NCBI GenBank assembly: GCA_050248495.1
Contig: JBFWSG010000023.1
Span: forward strand, 25,024-89,023
Source: DASYDU01 sp050248495
Lineage (GTDB): Bacteria > Planctomycetota > Planctomycetia > Pirellulales > Lacipirellulaceae
DNA: 64,000 nucleotides
Direction of reading: 5' to 3'
The notes under the pieces were generated by a model. It was given only the letters and a program-made list of their open reading frames with translations. It searched no databases and had not been told where the DNA came from. Shown piece by piece: positions 35,113 to 45,483 of the stretch; position 1 is the first letter of the stretch; each line of letters starts with the position of its first letter. The position numbers and the translations under genes were made by a program.

Positions 35113-36405
35113 CTATTGCTTGGGATTTGATTCAAAGTAACGCTGAATTACCGCGGCGCCGATTTTAGCCAATTCTTTGATGCGTACGTCGGCGGAGTTG
35201 TGGTCGGAATTTGGACGGCCATCCGTGTCGACGTATCCCCGCTCACCGTGCAGGCTCAGAAATTGATGCGCGGCGGCCATGCACGAGCCTTCCCAGAAAA
35301 TCTGGCGGATGTTATCGGGCACGGGGCCATCCTTGCAGAATGGATCGAACGCCACGAGGTCGAGCGTGTTGTGCTCGGTCCCTGCCGTAACGGCAAATCC
35401 GGCCGCACGCATCTTCGGAATGTATTCCGCGACCACGCTGACTTTGTTGCGAATGGGAATCCATTCGACGGCATGAACGCCGCGCGACTGCAATGCGCGG
35501 ATGAGCCGATCTGGATCGGCTTCAAATTCACACATTGGCGACGCCCCATCGGCGAGCACGGGATAACTGGGAATGCCGCCGAGCTCCAGCACGAGTTGTT
35601 TCGCTTCGTCGAAGCTGAGGAATTCCTCCTCGACGAACGCCGGCTTGCCAGCCTTCATCAAGTGGGAACGCAGCTCGTTTTGCACACCCACATAATCGTC
35701 GGCGTCGGAAAGCTTGGGCGCCGCACCCAACACGCGCTCGAACACTGCAAATCGTTCCCGCGGGCCGACCGCCGCGAAGAGAGACTCCTGAACGGCCTGC
35801 GAAATGTGCCGCTCCTGCAGATAGACAGTCGAGCGCGGGCTGCCGTGCCGGCGAACGATCATTTCCACGATCGAAGCTTCATCCACCTTGGGATCGAATC
35901 CTCGCTCGCGGCAGGTTGCCCGCATCCGCTCAACCATCGCGGCCATTCGCGCCGCGTCGTTGTGTCGAATCGTGGCCAGCAGCCGCTCGGCCGCTGGCGA
36001 CATTCGGTCGAAGCGCGTGATGCCTTTGCCGCACAGATACGTTTTGCCCGGATTGCCGGGGTCGTTCACCTTGATGCCCGCGTCGCGCAGCGAGTCCTGC
36101 ATCGAGATGATCTCGAGGCCGAAGAGCGGAAAGATGCCACGCCGGCCAGCCCGCTCGACGAACTCACCGTAGACATCGTAGTCGTAATAATTGCTGACGC
36201 CCAGCACGCCAATCGCCTGCGCTGCCGCCACGTCGACCGCCTGCTCCACGGTGTCGAACGCGGAAAAATTCGGCGGCAAATGGATGTGGGAGTTCACCCG
36301 TGGCGGAACCCCAGGACCGTAGCCGCGCTCCGCCATCGCGCGGATCTCCGCCGGCGTGCCCAGCCGTCGCAGGGCGTCGAGTGCGGCGGTGACTTGATTG
36401 CCCAT
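35113..36405 (-). CDS. PHP-domain-like metal-dependent protein of the aldolase operon
   Basis: 430 residues from MGNQVTAALDALRRLG. The metal-binding signature of PHP/amidohydrolase-like folds appears as VNSHIHLPPNF (about residue 37). Further conserved-looking stretches are LFGLEIISMQ, GKGITRF, ELGGIPSYPVL, GVHAVEWIPIRNK and VTAGTEHNTLDLVAFDP, where His and Asp could complete a trinuclear site. I do not recognise a precise function; possible roles are a phosphatase, a lactonase-like hydrolase or a sugar isomerase-like enzyme. It lies 17 bases after lpdA and directly abuts the aldolase/dehydrogenase gene, so it must work in the same pathway. Confidence 0.8.
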   Translation of the reverse strand: MGNQVTAALDALRRLGTPAEIRAMAERGYGPGVPPRVNSHIHLPPNFSAFDTVEQAVDVAAAQAIGVLGVSNYYDYDVYGEFVERAGRRGIFPLFGLEIISMQDSLRDAGIKVNDPGNPGKTYLCGKGITRFDRMSPAAERLLATIRHNDAARMAAMVERMRATCRERGFDPKVDEASIVEMIVRRHGSPRSTVYLQERHISQAVQESLFAAVGPRERFAVFERVLGAAPKLSDADDYVGVQNELRSHLMKAGKPAFVEEEFLSFDEAKQLVLELGGIPSYPVLADGASPMCEFEADPDRLIRALQSRGVHAVEWIPIRNKVSVVAEYIPKMRAAGFAVTAGTEHNTLDLVAFDPFCKDGPVPDNIRQIFWEGSCMAAAHQFLSLHGERGYVDTDGRPNSDHNSADVRIKELAKIGAAVIQRYFESNPKQ

Positions 36406-36422
36406 GATGCGTTTTGCCGACG

Positions 36423-37847
36423 TTATGCCATGGCCGCCGCGACTCGCAGCACTTTCCGCGGCGGCAAGTGGAGGCCCATTCCCAACGACGCCTCGGCCGC
36501 TTCCTTGATCGACTCGCTGATCGTGGGATGCGCCCACACGGTTTCGGCCACATCCTCGAGCGTCGCCTGTTGCTGGACGAGTGCCGTCGCTGCGGCGATG
36601 CATTCGGTCGCGTTGTGGCCGATCATGTGCGCGCCGAGAAGTTTGTTCGTCTCCCGATGACGAATCAATTTGACGAAGCCTTCCGTGTGACGCGCCGCCA
36701 TCGCCTTGCCCAAATGGCCGATCGGGAATCGCCCGATGGCGATCGGAAGACCGGCATCGCGGGCCTCCTGCTCCGTCATACCCACGGCGGCGATTTCTGG
36801 AAAAGTGTAAACGGCCGACGGAATCGCTGCCGCAAATGGCTTGTTTTCACCGAGCGCGTTTTCAGCCGCGGCGACTCCCTGGGCCGAGGCAGCGTGGGCC
36901 AGCATGCTGCGGCCGTTTGCGTCACCGATTGTGTAGTGGCCCCGGGCGCTCGTTTCCAGCCGGTCGTTCACCTCGACGAAGCCGCGGCGATCGGTCCGGA
37001 TGCCGGCCCGGTCGAGTCCCAACTCGCTGGTGTTTGGCCGCCGGCCCGTGGCGACCAGCACGCGGTCGAACGCGAGCGACTCGCCCGCAGAGAGTCGAAC
37101 CTTGATCACATCGCCGGAAATCGTCACATCCTCGACCTTCGTGTCGACGTGACAGGCGATTTTTCGCTGCTGGAAGACCTTCAACAACTCGCCCCCCAAA
37201 TCGGCGTCGAGCGTCGGCATCAGCCGCGGCATCATCTCGACGATTGTTACGTCGACGCCGAATGACTGCATCATGCAGGCAAATTCGCAGCCGATCACGC
37301 CGCCGCCCACGATCAGCAATCGCTTCGGCAGATCGGACCAGTGGACTGCCTCGTCCGAGGTGCACACGAGCCGCGGATCATCGGGCCAACCGGGGATGCG
37401 AATCGGGGCAGAGCCCGTGGCGACAATAATGTTGTCGGCCGTGACAAGTTGTTGACTGCCGTCGCCGGCGGTAACGGCCATGCGGCCAGGGCCCTCGAAT
37501 CGCGCGGCGCCGGCGATCTGCGTCACCGAGCGACCCTTCAGCAAGCTCGAAATGCCACCGCGGAGTTGTCGAATGGTTTTGTCCTTGTGAGCCGTGATCG
37601 CCGCCCATTCGAAGCCAACACTGCAGGAGATGATGACGCCCCACTTGTCGGCCTGTCGTGTGGTGTGGAGTAGCTCGGCCGAGGAGAGCAGGGCCTTCGA
37701 CGGAATGCAGCCGTAGTTCAAGCAGGTGCCGCCGAGATGATGCTTCTCCACGACGGCCACACGGGCGCCGAGCTGAGCGGCCTTGAGCGCCGCAACGTAT
37801 CCGCCGGGACCCGCACCAATCACCAAAAGTTGATAGTGATCTGACAT
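36423..37847 (-). CDS. lpdA: Dihydrolipoamide dehydrogenase (E3)
   Basis: 474 residues, the standard length. FAD-binding GAGPGGYVAALKAAQLG, the redox disulfide GGTCLNYGCIPSKALL, the NAD-binding GGGVIGCEFACMMQSFG, the second FAD motif GDANG and the catalytic His-Glu neighbourhood VWAHPTISES are all present. It re-oxidises the lipoyl arm of the E2 encoded 17 bases upstream, passing electrons to NAD+. It is the second gene of the operon read away from the DeoR gene. The product is cytoplasmic. A genome usually has several lpd genes; this one appears dedicated to the local complex. Confidence 0.96.
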   Translation of the reverse strand: MSDHYQLLVIGAGPGGYVAALKAAQLGARVAVVEKHHLGGTCLNYGCIPSKALLSSAELLHTTRQADKWGVIISCSVGFEWAAITAHKDKTIRQLRGGISSLLKGRSVTQIAGAARFEGPGRMAVTAGDGSQQLVTADNIIVATGSAPIRIPGWPDDPRLVCTSDEAVHWSDLPKRLLIVGGGVIGCEFACMMQSFGVDVTIVEMMPRLMPTLDADLGGELLKVFQQRKIACHVDTKVEDVTISGDVIKVRLSAGESLAFDRVLVATGRRPNTSELGLDRAGIRTDRRGFVEVNDRLETSARGHYTIGDANGRSMLAHAASAQGVAAAENALGENKPFAAAIPSAVYTFPEIAAVGMTEQEARDAGLPIAIGRFPIGHLGKAMAARHTEGFVKLIRHRETNKLLGAHMIGHNATECIAAATALVQQQATLEDVAETVWAHPTISESIKEAAEASLGMGLHLPPRKVLRVAAAMA

Positions 37848-37864
37848 GCTTGTTGGAGCTCTGC

Positions 37865-39385
37865 TCAGCGAAGCGCTTCGGCCGGGTGCTCCAGAATCTC
37901 CCGCAGCCGCTGCATGAACCTGGCCGCCATGACGCCGTCGATCAACCGATGATCGGCGCTAAGCGTCAACGTCATGTTCCGTCCGGCACGCATCGTGCCA
38001 TTCTCGACGATCACCGCCTCGCGGGCCGCGCTCACCGCCAGGATGCCGGACTCCGGTGGATTGATGATCGCGCTGAACTCTTCGACACCGAACATACCGA
38101 GATTGCTGATCGTGAAGTGCCCCTTGCCGATATTTTCCAACCGTCCCTTGCGAGCGGCTTCGACAACACGTTTCGTCTCCACTGCAAGCTGCGCCAGATT
38201 GAGAGTATCGACGCTCATCACGACCGGCACGACGAGCCCGTCATCAATGCCGACTGCAATGCCCATGTTGGCATGCGGATATTCGACGATCTCGTTGCCG
38301 ACGATTTGGCTGCGGACCGCTGGAAACTCGCGGATCCCACGTCCCACCGCCAGGATGATGATGTCGTTGAGCGTGCAGTTCGTAAGAGCTTTTTGTTCGC
38401 GGTAGAACGCCAACAGCGGGTTGGCGTCGATCGTCGCGCGCACGTAGAAATGCGGCACAGTCTGTTTCGACTGCTGCAGATTGAGCCCGATCGCCCGCCT
38501 CATCTTCGAGAGGGGCCGCCGGATTTCAGCGCCGTTAGAAGAGGCGGTGACGGCCATGGAAGTCGCCGATGCCGCCAGATCACTGGAGAGAATTCGCCCC
38601 TCGGGGCCGCTGCCGGCGCCAATCGACGACAACTCGACGCCAAGCTCCGCTGCAATTCGTCGCGCGGCCGGCGACGCCTTCACCCGGCCTCCCACTGAAA
38701 CGGCCGCGGCCTGCATTGGCGGCGACGTCGATATCCCATTCGCCGAGAGACTCCTTGCGGCTGCTATTTCAGGCACAGAAGCTGATGACGCCGAAGTATG
38801 CTGGCCGGCTAGGTAGGCATCGGCATCCGCATCGCTGTCGGCAAGAATTGCGATCAGGTTTTTGACCGCGACCGTCTCTCCTTCCTTGGCCAAGATCCGC
38901 GCTAACCGACCCGCGTCTGGCGACTCAAAATCCATCGTCGCCTTGTCAGTTTCGATCTCGCAGAGAATCTCTCCGACGGAAACTTGCTGTCCGGGCTTCA
39001 CTCGCCAGGAAAGGATGGTGCCTTCTTCCATTGTGTTGCCGGCCTGCGGCATCAGAATGGGGACCACCTTGCCCGAAACCGCTGCTTGGGGCTTGCTCAC
39101 GGGAGCCTCCATTTTCGCTGACGGCACATCGGCAACAGCGGCGAACGATTCCGCGCTGAGGATCCGCGCCAGCGCCTCGCCGGGTCGAACTGTCTTCCCA
39201 GCGGGCGCCAATATTTCGACGAGTTGACCGCTGTTCTGCGATTCAATCTGAACCGCTATTTCCTCCGCTTCGAGCTCCAGCAGTACCTCGCCAACAGCCA
39301 CCGACTCGCCGGCCCTTTTGTGCCAGCGCACGACCGTGGCGGCCGAAACTGTCGACGAAATCGACGGTAAGATCAGTTCTGCCAT
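37865..39385 (-). CDS. Dihydrolipoyl acyltransferase (E2) with two lipoyl-like domains, one lacking the lipoyl lysine
   Basis: 506 residues. Lipoyl-like domain 1 (about 2-77) and domain 2 (about 108-183) are followed by a peripheral-subunit-binding domain (SPAARRIAAELGVELSSI, about 240) and the CoA-dependent acyltransferase domain, which ends with the catalytic SADHRLIDGVMAARF. In domain 2 the modified lysine is in EIETDKATMDFES (Lys148). The aligned segment in domain 1, ELEAEEIAVQIES, has Glu42 at that place (GAA codon read directly), so it cannot be lipoylated. The E2 forms the core that takes the acyl group from the fused E1 encoded divergently. First gene of the minus-strand operon. Confidence 0.94.
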   Translation of the reverse strand: MAELILPSISSTVSAATVVRWHKRAGESVAVGEVLLELEAEEIAVQIESQNSGQLVEILAPAGKTVRPGEALARILSAESFAAVADVPSAKMEAPVSKPQAAVSGKVVPILMPQAGNTMEEGTILSWRVKPGQQVSVGEILCEIETDKATMDFESPDAGRLARILAKEGETVAVKNLIAILADSDADADAYLAGQHTSASSASVPEIAAARSLSANGISTSPPMQAAAVSVGGRVKASPAARRIAAELGVELSSIGAGSGPEGRILSSDLAASATSMAVTASSNGAEIRRPLSKMRRAIGLNLQQSKQTVPHFYVRATIDANPLLAFYREQKALTNCTLNDIIILAVGRGIREFPAVRSQIVGNEIVEYPHANMGIAVGIDDGLVVPVVMSVDTLNLAQLAVETKRVVEAARKGRLENIGKGHFTISNLGMFGVEEFSAIINPPESGILAVSAAREAVIVENGTMRAGRNMTLTLSADHRLIDGVMAARFMQRLREILEHPAEALR

Positions 39386-39420
39386 ACATTTATGTCAACT
39401 CGGTAGCTCTGGCACTGGTA

Positions 39421-39449
39421 ATCTTAGCAAAATGGCGCGTCGCAATCAA
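39421..39449 (-). promoter_or_regulatory. Predicted sigma-70 promoter of the E2-E3 operon
   Basis: Read on the minus strand: TTGATT, 17 bases, TAAGAT. It lies about 36 bases before the E2 start codon and faces away from the DeoR promoter. Confidence 0.5.
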
Positions 39450-39454
39450 TGCGA

Positions 39455-39485
39455 TATCGACAAAAATATGAAGTATCTGTTGATA
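39455..39485. promoter_or_regulatory. Candidate DeoR operator in the divergent control region
   Basis: The inverted repeat TATCGACA ... TGTTGATA (39455-39462 and 39478-39485; 7 of 8 positions match, 15-base centre) lies between the two divergent promoters and overlaps the -35 box of the DeoR gene. One bound repressor could thus shut both operons. Position and symmetry are seen; the link to the adjacent DeoR protein is inferred. Confidence 0.5.
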
Positions 39486-39509
39486 AAGTTGTCTGTTTTG
39501 GTTTAGAAT
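39480..39509 (+). promoter_or_regulatory. Predicted sigma-70 promoter of the DeoR-E1 operon
   Basis: TTGATA, 18 bases, TAGAAT; each box differs from consensus at one position. It is 43 bases upstream of the DeoR start codon. Confidence 0.6.
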
Positions 39510-39551
39510 GATCAGCGCTAGGGGCGAATAGAGATTGGGGCAGGAGTTAAT

Positions 39552-40337
39552 ATGAGCCAAGCGACGGCCGAGCGCCGCAAGCAAATCATGTCGCAACTGC
39601 TTGAGCACAAGCAGGTTACGGTCAGGGAGCTGGCTGCGACGATGGAAGTCTCGGATGCCACGGTCCGACGGGACTTGAAGGCGCTGGCCGACGAACAGGG
39701 CCTCAAACTGATTCATGGCGGAGCCGCGCTGCCCCGCGAACGCGATTTCTCCTACCAGGCTCGGCTACTCAGGTCGAGCCAAGAAAAGAAGGTCATCGGC
39801 GAACTTGCCGCCACGATGATCCGCGACGGCGATCATGTGTTCCTCGATTCGGGGACCACTTGCTCGGAACTCGTGCCCTTCGTCAAGAAGATGCACGACA
39901 TCACGATCCTCACCAACAGCGCCCGTCTGGCGCTCGAACTCGATGCCTCGGGCGTGCAGTTGTTTCTGATCGGGGGCGAGTATCGTCCTGACCGCATGGA
40001 CACGATCGGTCCGCTGGCCGTGAGCACGCTGAATCAGGTCCGTGGATACACGGCATTCATTGGCGCCGACGGCTTGAGCATGGACTTCGGCCCTTCGGCG
40101 AGCGATCTCGCGAGTGCCCATCTGCATCGGCAAGTTGTCGGCAACGCGCTGTCGACGGTGCTGCTGGCGGACCACAGCAAATTTGTGAACGCGTCGCTGT
40201 TCCAAATCATCGACTGGTCTCAGATCGCGACCGTCGTTACGGACAAGGAGCCGGACGCCGCCTGGCGCGAGTTTTTTAACGAGAAGAGTATCACGGTTGT
40301 TTATCCCGGCTCGAACGGGCACGACGAACAAGACTAG
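39552..40337 (+). CDS. DeoR/GlpR-family transcription regulator
   Basis: 261 residues. The winged helix at 1-60 (RRKQIMSQLLEHKQVTVRELAATMEVSDATVRRDLKAL, then HGGAAL) is the DeoR signature. The C-terminal DeoR sensor domain has VFLDSGTTCSELVPF, TNSARLALEL, GGEYRPDRMDTIGPLA and ADHSKF. Members respond to phosphorylated sugars and usually repress neighbouring sugar genes. AGGAG five bases before the ATG supports the start. It stands between the E2-E3-aldolase operon and the E1 gene, so it likely controls both, sensing a sugar phosphate such as the aldolase substrate or product. Confidence 0.94.
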   Translation: MSQATAERRKQIMSQLLEHKQVTVRELAATMEVSDATVRRDLKALADEQGLKLIHGGAALPRERDFSYQARLLRSSQEKKVIGELAATMIRDGDHVFLDSGTTCSELVPFVKKMHDITILTNSARLALELDASGVQLFLIGGEYRPDRMDTIGPLAVSTLNQVRGYTAFIGADGLSMDFGPSASDLASAHLHRQVVGNALSTVLLADHSKFVNASLFQIIDWSQIATVVTDKEPDAAWREFFNEKSITVVYPGSNGHDEQD

Positions 40338-40411
40338 GCCAGCAAGATTAGACGAGCAAACCCGATTGGCCGCAGCGAATTACCAGAAACTGGCGGCAGG
40401 AGACGTGTGAG

Positions 40412-42886
<2,475 letters not shown>

Positions 42887-42937
42887 GCTGCGCTTCAACC
42901 ATTGAAACCAGTTCGCGCAACTCGGCCGCATTCTTGG

Positions 42938-42953
42938 CGGCACACTAGTTGCT
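42938..42953 (+). promoter_or_regulatory. Sigma-54 promoter of the CsbD-like gene
   Basis: cGGCAC-ACTAG-TTGCT matches the -24/-12 consensus TGGCAC-N5-TTGCW at all but one position, with exact GG-N10-GC spacing. The start of transcription would be near 42964, about 84 bases before the ATG. Confidence 0.75.
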
Positions 42954-43047
42954 CTTTACCTGCCGTTCTCGTGAGCGCGCTGCCCGGCGGAATTGTCGCA
43001 GCGGATGGGCGCTCATTTTTTCCAAGAGGCACCAAAGGAGCTGAGCC

Positions 43048-43254
43048 ATGAACTGGGACATCGCCAAAGGCCAGTGGAAACAATTTCGCGGCCAAATTCA
43101 GGAGCAATGGGGAAAACTCACGGACGACGATCTCGACAAAATCGAAGGAAAACGCGATCAATTGTTGGGCGCCGTGCAAAAGCGCTACGGCATCGCCCGC
43201 GACGAGGCGGAGAAGCAGATCGCGAAATTCGAAACCAGCTGCGGCTGCGAATAG
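43048..43254 (+). CDS. CsbD-like general stress protein
   Basis: 68 residues, MNWDIAKGQWKQFRGQIQEQWGKLTDDDLDKIEGKRDQLLG followed by a helical rest and a short C-terminal SCGCE. This is the CsbD/YjbJ family, a small, very abundant hydrophilic stress protein of unknown molecular function in many bacteria. AGGAG lies 7 bases before the ATG. In Bacillus csbD is sigma-B dependent; here a near-perfect sigma-54 promoter lies upstream, which puts it with the other stress genes of this region. The two C-terminal cysteines are unusual for the family and could bind metal or crosslink. Confidence 0.93.
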   Translation: MNWDIAKGQWKQFRGQIQEQWGKLTDDDLDKIEGKRDQLLGAVQKRYGIARDEAEKQIAKFETSCGCE

Positions 43255-43404
43255 CGGCGGCGGCTCGCAAACCGTCCTCTCTTGGCGGTGGACCGCTGTT
43301 AGCTGGAAAACTCTATTGTCGTCTCAGAGATTTCCAGCCCAGCGATCCGCCGCCTTTTCATTGATCAATTCGATCAATTCTTGTCCGCCCCTGCAAAGCG
43401 CCAT

Positions 43405-43668
43405 TTATCGCGTAACAGGAGCAGCAACAGGCGCCGGTGCCGGCGTCGCAGTTTGTGGCGGGACCGTTTCATTCGGCGTCGCGCGATCGATCGAGTCGCC
43501 CGCCTTCTTGAGCAGCGTCGAACCGGACTCCAGCGCGCGGTCTGTGTCCTGTTCGATTTTCTGCGTCTCCAGGTGGATGCTGGACCGCCCTGGCGACGAG
43601 CTGAACGTAATCCAACCCGCGAGCGCCAAGAGCAACACAATTGCCACCACAAAGATTAGTGCACGCAT
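43405..43668 (-). CDS. Small membrane-anchored protein with Pro/Ala-rich tail
   Basis: 87 residues from ATG 43668, chosen because GGAG lies 7 bases upstream; ATG 43674 is also in frame. One N-terminal membrane helix (LIFVVAIVLLLALAGWITF) is followed by a short helical region with ETQKIEQDTDRALESGSTLLKKAGDSID and a Pro/Ala/Thr-rich end (PPQTATPAPAPVAAPVTR). It is probably anchored in the inner membrane with the rest in the periplasm. I do not recognise the family. A sigma-54 promoter is predicted upstream, shared in a divergent region with DUF1328. Confidence 0.75.
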   Translation of the reverse strand: MRALIFVVAIVLLLALAGWITFSSSPGRSSIHLETQKIEQDTDRALESGSTLLKKAGDSIDRATPNETVPPQTATPAPAPVAAPVTR

Positions 43669-43735
43669 GGCCATTCTCCGTTTCAATGTTCTCTTTGTTC
43701 GTATGCAGCCACCGCAGCGTACGCAGCCAAAAGAG

Positions 43736-43751
43736 TGCAAGCGCCGTGCCG
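43736..43751 (-). promoter_or_regulatory. Sigma-54 promoter of the 87-residue membrane protein gene
   Basis: Read on the minus strand: cGGCAC-GGCGC-TTGCA, one mismatch to consensus and exact GG-N10-GC spacing. Predicted leader about 57 bases. Confidence 0.72.
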
Positions 43752-43878
43752 CCGCGTGCCAGCTCAAGACGCTGCCGCCAAGTGGCTGGATGCGCGACGA
43801 TCAGCGCGGCTCTTTGCTGACTAGGGCTCCACGGCCCGTGACAGGAACCGTCCGGCGCAACCTCGATAATCGCACCCG

Positions 43879-43891
43879 GGACAACCTGTCC
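43879..43891. promoter_or_regulatory. Palindrome upstream of a sigma-54 promoter (candidate enhancer site)
   Basis: GGACA-ACC-TGTCC is a perfect 13-base palindrome centred 47 bases before the -24 GG of the DUF1328 promoter. A related half-site CGACG-TAT-TGTCC occurs at 56806-56818, 44 bases before the -24 GG of the KGG-like gene. The role as an activator binding site is inferred. Confidence 0.35.
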
Positions 43892-43930
43892 GTTGCGGAA
43901 AACTGCGGCGGCGGTTCGCGCGGACACTTT

Positions 43931-43946
43931 CGGCACATCGATTGCA
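43931..43946 (+). promoter_or_regulatory. Sigma-54 promoter of the DUF1328 gene
   Basis: cGGCAC-ATCGA-TTGCA with exact GG-N10-GC spacing; one mismatch to consensus. Predicted leader about 74 bases. Confidence 0.75.
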
Positions 43947-44030
43947 TTTAACCTCCATCGTCCATCAAGGAACTTCCTTCAGGCAGGTGTTCCTGAAGCA
44001 AATCACCGCTCAGAGAAAGGTAGGTGTAAC

Positions 44031-44201
44031 ATGCTTAGTTGGGCTCTTACGTTTTTGGTGATCGCGTTGATCGCGGCCGTCCTGGGTTTCGGCGGCATCG
44101 CCGGCACTGCGGCAGGGATTGCCAAAATTCTGTTCGTCGTGTTCTTGGTGTTGTTCTTGGTGAGCCTGATCGCGCCGCGTTTGCGTCCGCCCGTGGCCTA
44201 A
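44031..44201 (+). CDS. DUF1328 (YtjA-like) small membrane protein
   Basis: 56 residues, MLSWALTFLVIALIAAVLGFGGIAGTAAGIAKILFVVFLVLFLVSLI and a short tail. Two membrane helices with the GFGGIAGTAAGIAKILF centre identify the DUF1328 family of small inner-membrane proteins, which are often stress-induced; the function is unknown. The start is fixed by AGG six bases upstream. A strong intrinsic terminator follows, so the gene is a single transcription unit under its own predicted sigma-54 promoter. Confidence 0.93.
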   Translation: MLSWALTFLVIALIAAVLGFGGIAGTAAGIAKILFVVFLVLFLVSLIAPRLRPPVA

Positions 44202-44218
44202 CCAAAAGATTCGCAACC

Positions 44219-44259
44219 GAGCCCGGCGAGAGCGCAAGCTTTCGCCGGGCTCTATTTTT
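44219..44259 (+). terminator. Intrinsic terminator after DUF1328 gene
   Basis: A perfect 11-bp stem GAGCCCGGCGA/TCGCCGGGCTC is followed by TATTTTT. Confidence 0.9.
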
Positions 44260-44294
44260 GCGCGAGCCGTTCGTCGCCAGGCGACATGCGCATG

Positions 44295-44335
44295 AAAAAA
44301 CTCCGCCGAGTTCAGGACCAGCTCCAGCGGAGTTT
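44295..44335 (-). terminator. Intrinsic terminator after the Fis-type response regulator gene
   Basis: On the minus strand AAACTCCGC ... GCGGAGTTT forms a 9-bp stem followed by a run of T. It sits back to back with the terminator of the convergent DUF1328 gene. Confidence 0.8.
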
Positions 44336-44366
44336 GAGATGTCGTCGTGTATAAGGCGCAAGCTGG

Positions 44367-45026
44367 TTATTGCATCACCGGCATCGACAGATCGCGGCTC
44401 GATGGGTGGTTCTGCAGCGAGAACACCGGCACTCGCCAGGCCTTGAGCTTCCGCTGCAGCGTGCGCACCGAGATGCCTAGCGTCCGCGCGGCATGCGTGC
44501 GATTGCCTCGGTGCAGCTCAAGCGCCCGCTCCACTGCCACCCGCTCCAGATCCTCGAGCGAGGTTCCGGCAGGGATGTCGATGGTCGTGCCGTTGTGGTG
44601 GTCTTCGATGTGGCCGCCGTCGAACTTCGATTCGAGCTGGTGCAGCCGCTCTTCCTTGCGGCTCGATTCGAGCCACTTGGCCACGCGGATGACCAATTCC
44701 GCGGGGTTGATCGGCTTGGTGACATAGTCGGCGGCGCCATGCTGCATCGCTTTGATGCCCTCGGCGACGTTTTCTGCAGGCGTCAGCAGAATGAACGGCG
44801 TCGCTGGCCGCTGCGCATGCCATTGCTGCATCAGCGCTTCACAATCGTTTCCGTCGAGGCGGAGGTCGCAGACTACCAAGTCGATGGGCTGATCCAATTG
44901 CCTGGCCGCGTGGTCCGCGGTTTCGGCCTGGATGACGCTGTAGTCTTCAGCGCCCAACGCTCGGCTAATGATCTCACGGTCGCCCGGTTCCGCGACGACC
45001 AGGATATTGGCTTTCGTCGTAGTCAT
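44367..45026 (-). CDS. Response regulator with Fis-type DNA-binding domain, no AAA+ domain (ActR/RegA-like layout)
   Basis: 219 residues from ATG 45026 (MTTTKANILVVAEPGD). Receiver domain about 6-120 with phospho-acceptor Asp54 (VVCDLRLDG) and switch Lys in DYVTKPINP; the usual acidic pair before it is reduced to AEPGD, so Mg2+ binding may be weak. After a linker comes a Fis-type helix-turn-helix (about 165-205: LEDLERVAVERALELHRGNRTHAARTLGISVRTLQRKLKAWRV). There is no sigma-54-activating AAA+ domain, so it must act by ordinary DNA binding, perhaps beside the sigma-54 activator encoded at 58-59.5 kb. It lies in the middle of the predicted sigma-54 stress genes; no partner kinase is adjacent. 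Confidence 0.9.
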   Translation of the reverse strand: MTTTKANILVVAEPGDREIISRALGAEDYSVIQAETADHAARQLDQPIDLVVCDLRLDGNDCEALMQQWHAQRPATPFILLTPAENVAEGIKAMQHGAADYVTKPINPAELVIRVAKWLESSRKEERLHQLESKFDGGHIEDHHNGTTIDIPAGTSLEDLERVAVERALELHRGNRTHAARTLGISVRTLQRKLKAWRVPVFSLQNHPSSRDLSMPVMQ

Positions 45027-45483
45027 GGTCTCGTTCCGTTGAAAAAGAGGGGATTCAGAGAACCGAATCGAAACGGCGACCTTTTGCCCCAGCATGCCCC
45101 ATCCCGATCCGGTACGAGCTGACGTCACTGCCTGCTCGCAAGGGGACACCAAATAAGCAAACTCCATGCCGCCATGTCCAATCGGCACATTCCACGACAT
45201 GATGACGCGCAAACCCCGTGTTTGCGCACCCCAGCGCCGCTCGCGCGCGGCCGAAATTCCCCAAAAGGGTGGACGCGCGGCAATCGCGCTGATGGATTAG
45301 CGCCCAACATCGAGTGTAAGGCATTTCCGCAGTTCGGCGGCATTTACAAAGCGGCGCAACGTGGCACTTGGACTAAAGTTCCGTCGACAAACCGCCGAGT
45401 CGCGCCGCTCTGAAACGGGGTCGACGCGGAGCGCATTTCCCCTTCCCGGTGAAGTGCGAATTCCGCGCCGCAGCGGGAATCTC
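45027..45483. other. Intergenic region upstream of the Fis-type regulator
   Basis: About 460 bases. No gene is supported; the short open frames have no good ribosome site or plausible protein. No sigma-54 element with GG-N10-GC near-consensus was found for the regulator, in contrast to its neighbours. Confidence 0.5.

Noticed and set aside
45360..45380. TGGCAC near 45363 as another sigma-54 promoter
   Set aside because: The -12 position lacks the GC at the required distance, and the element points away from the regulator gene.
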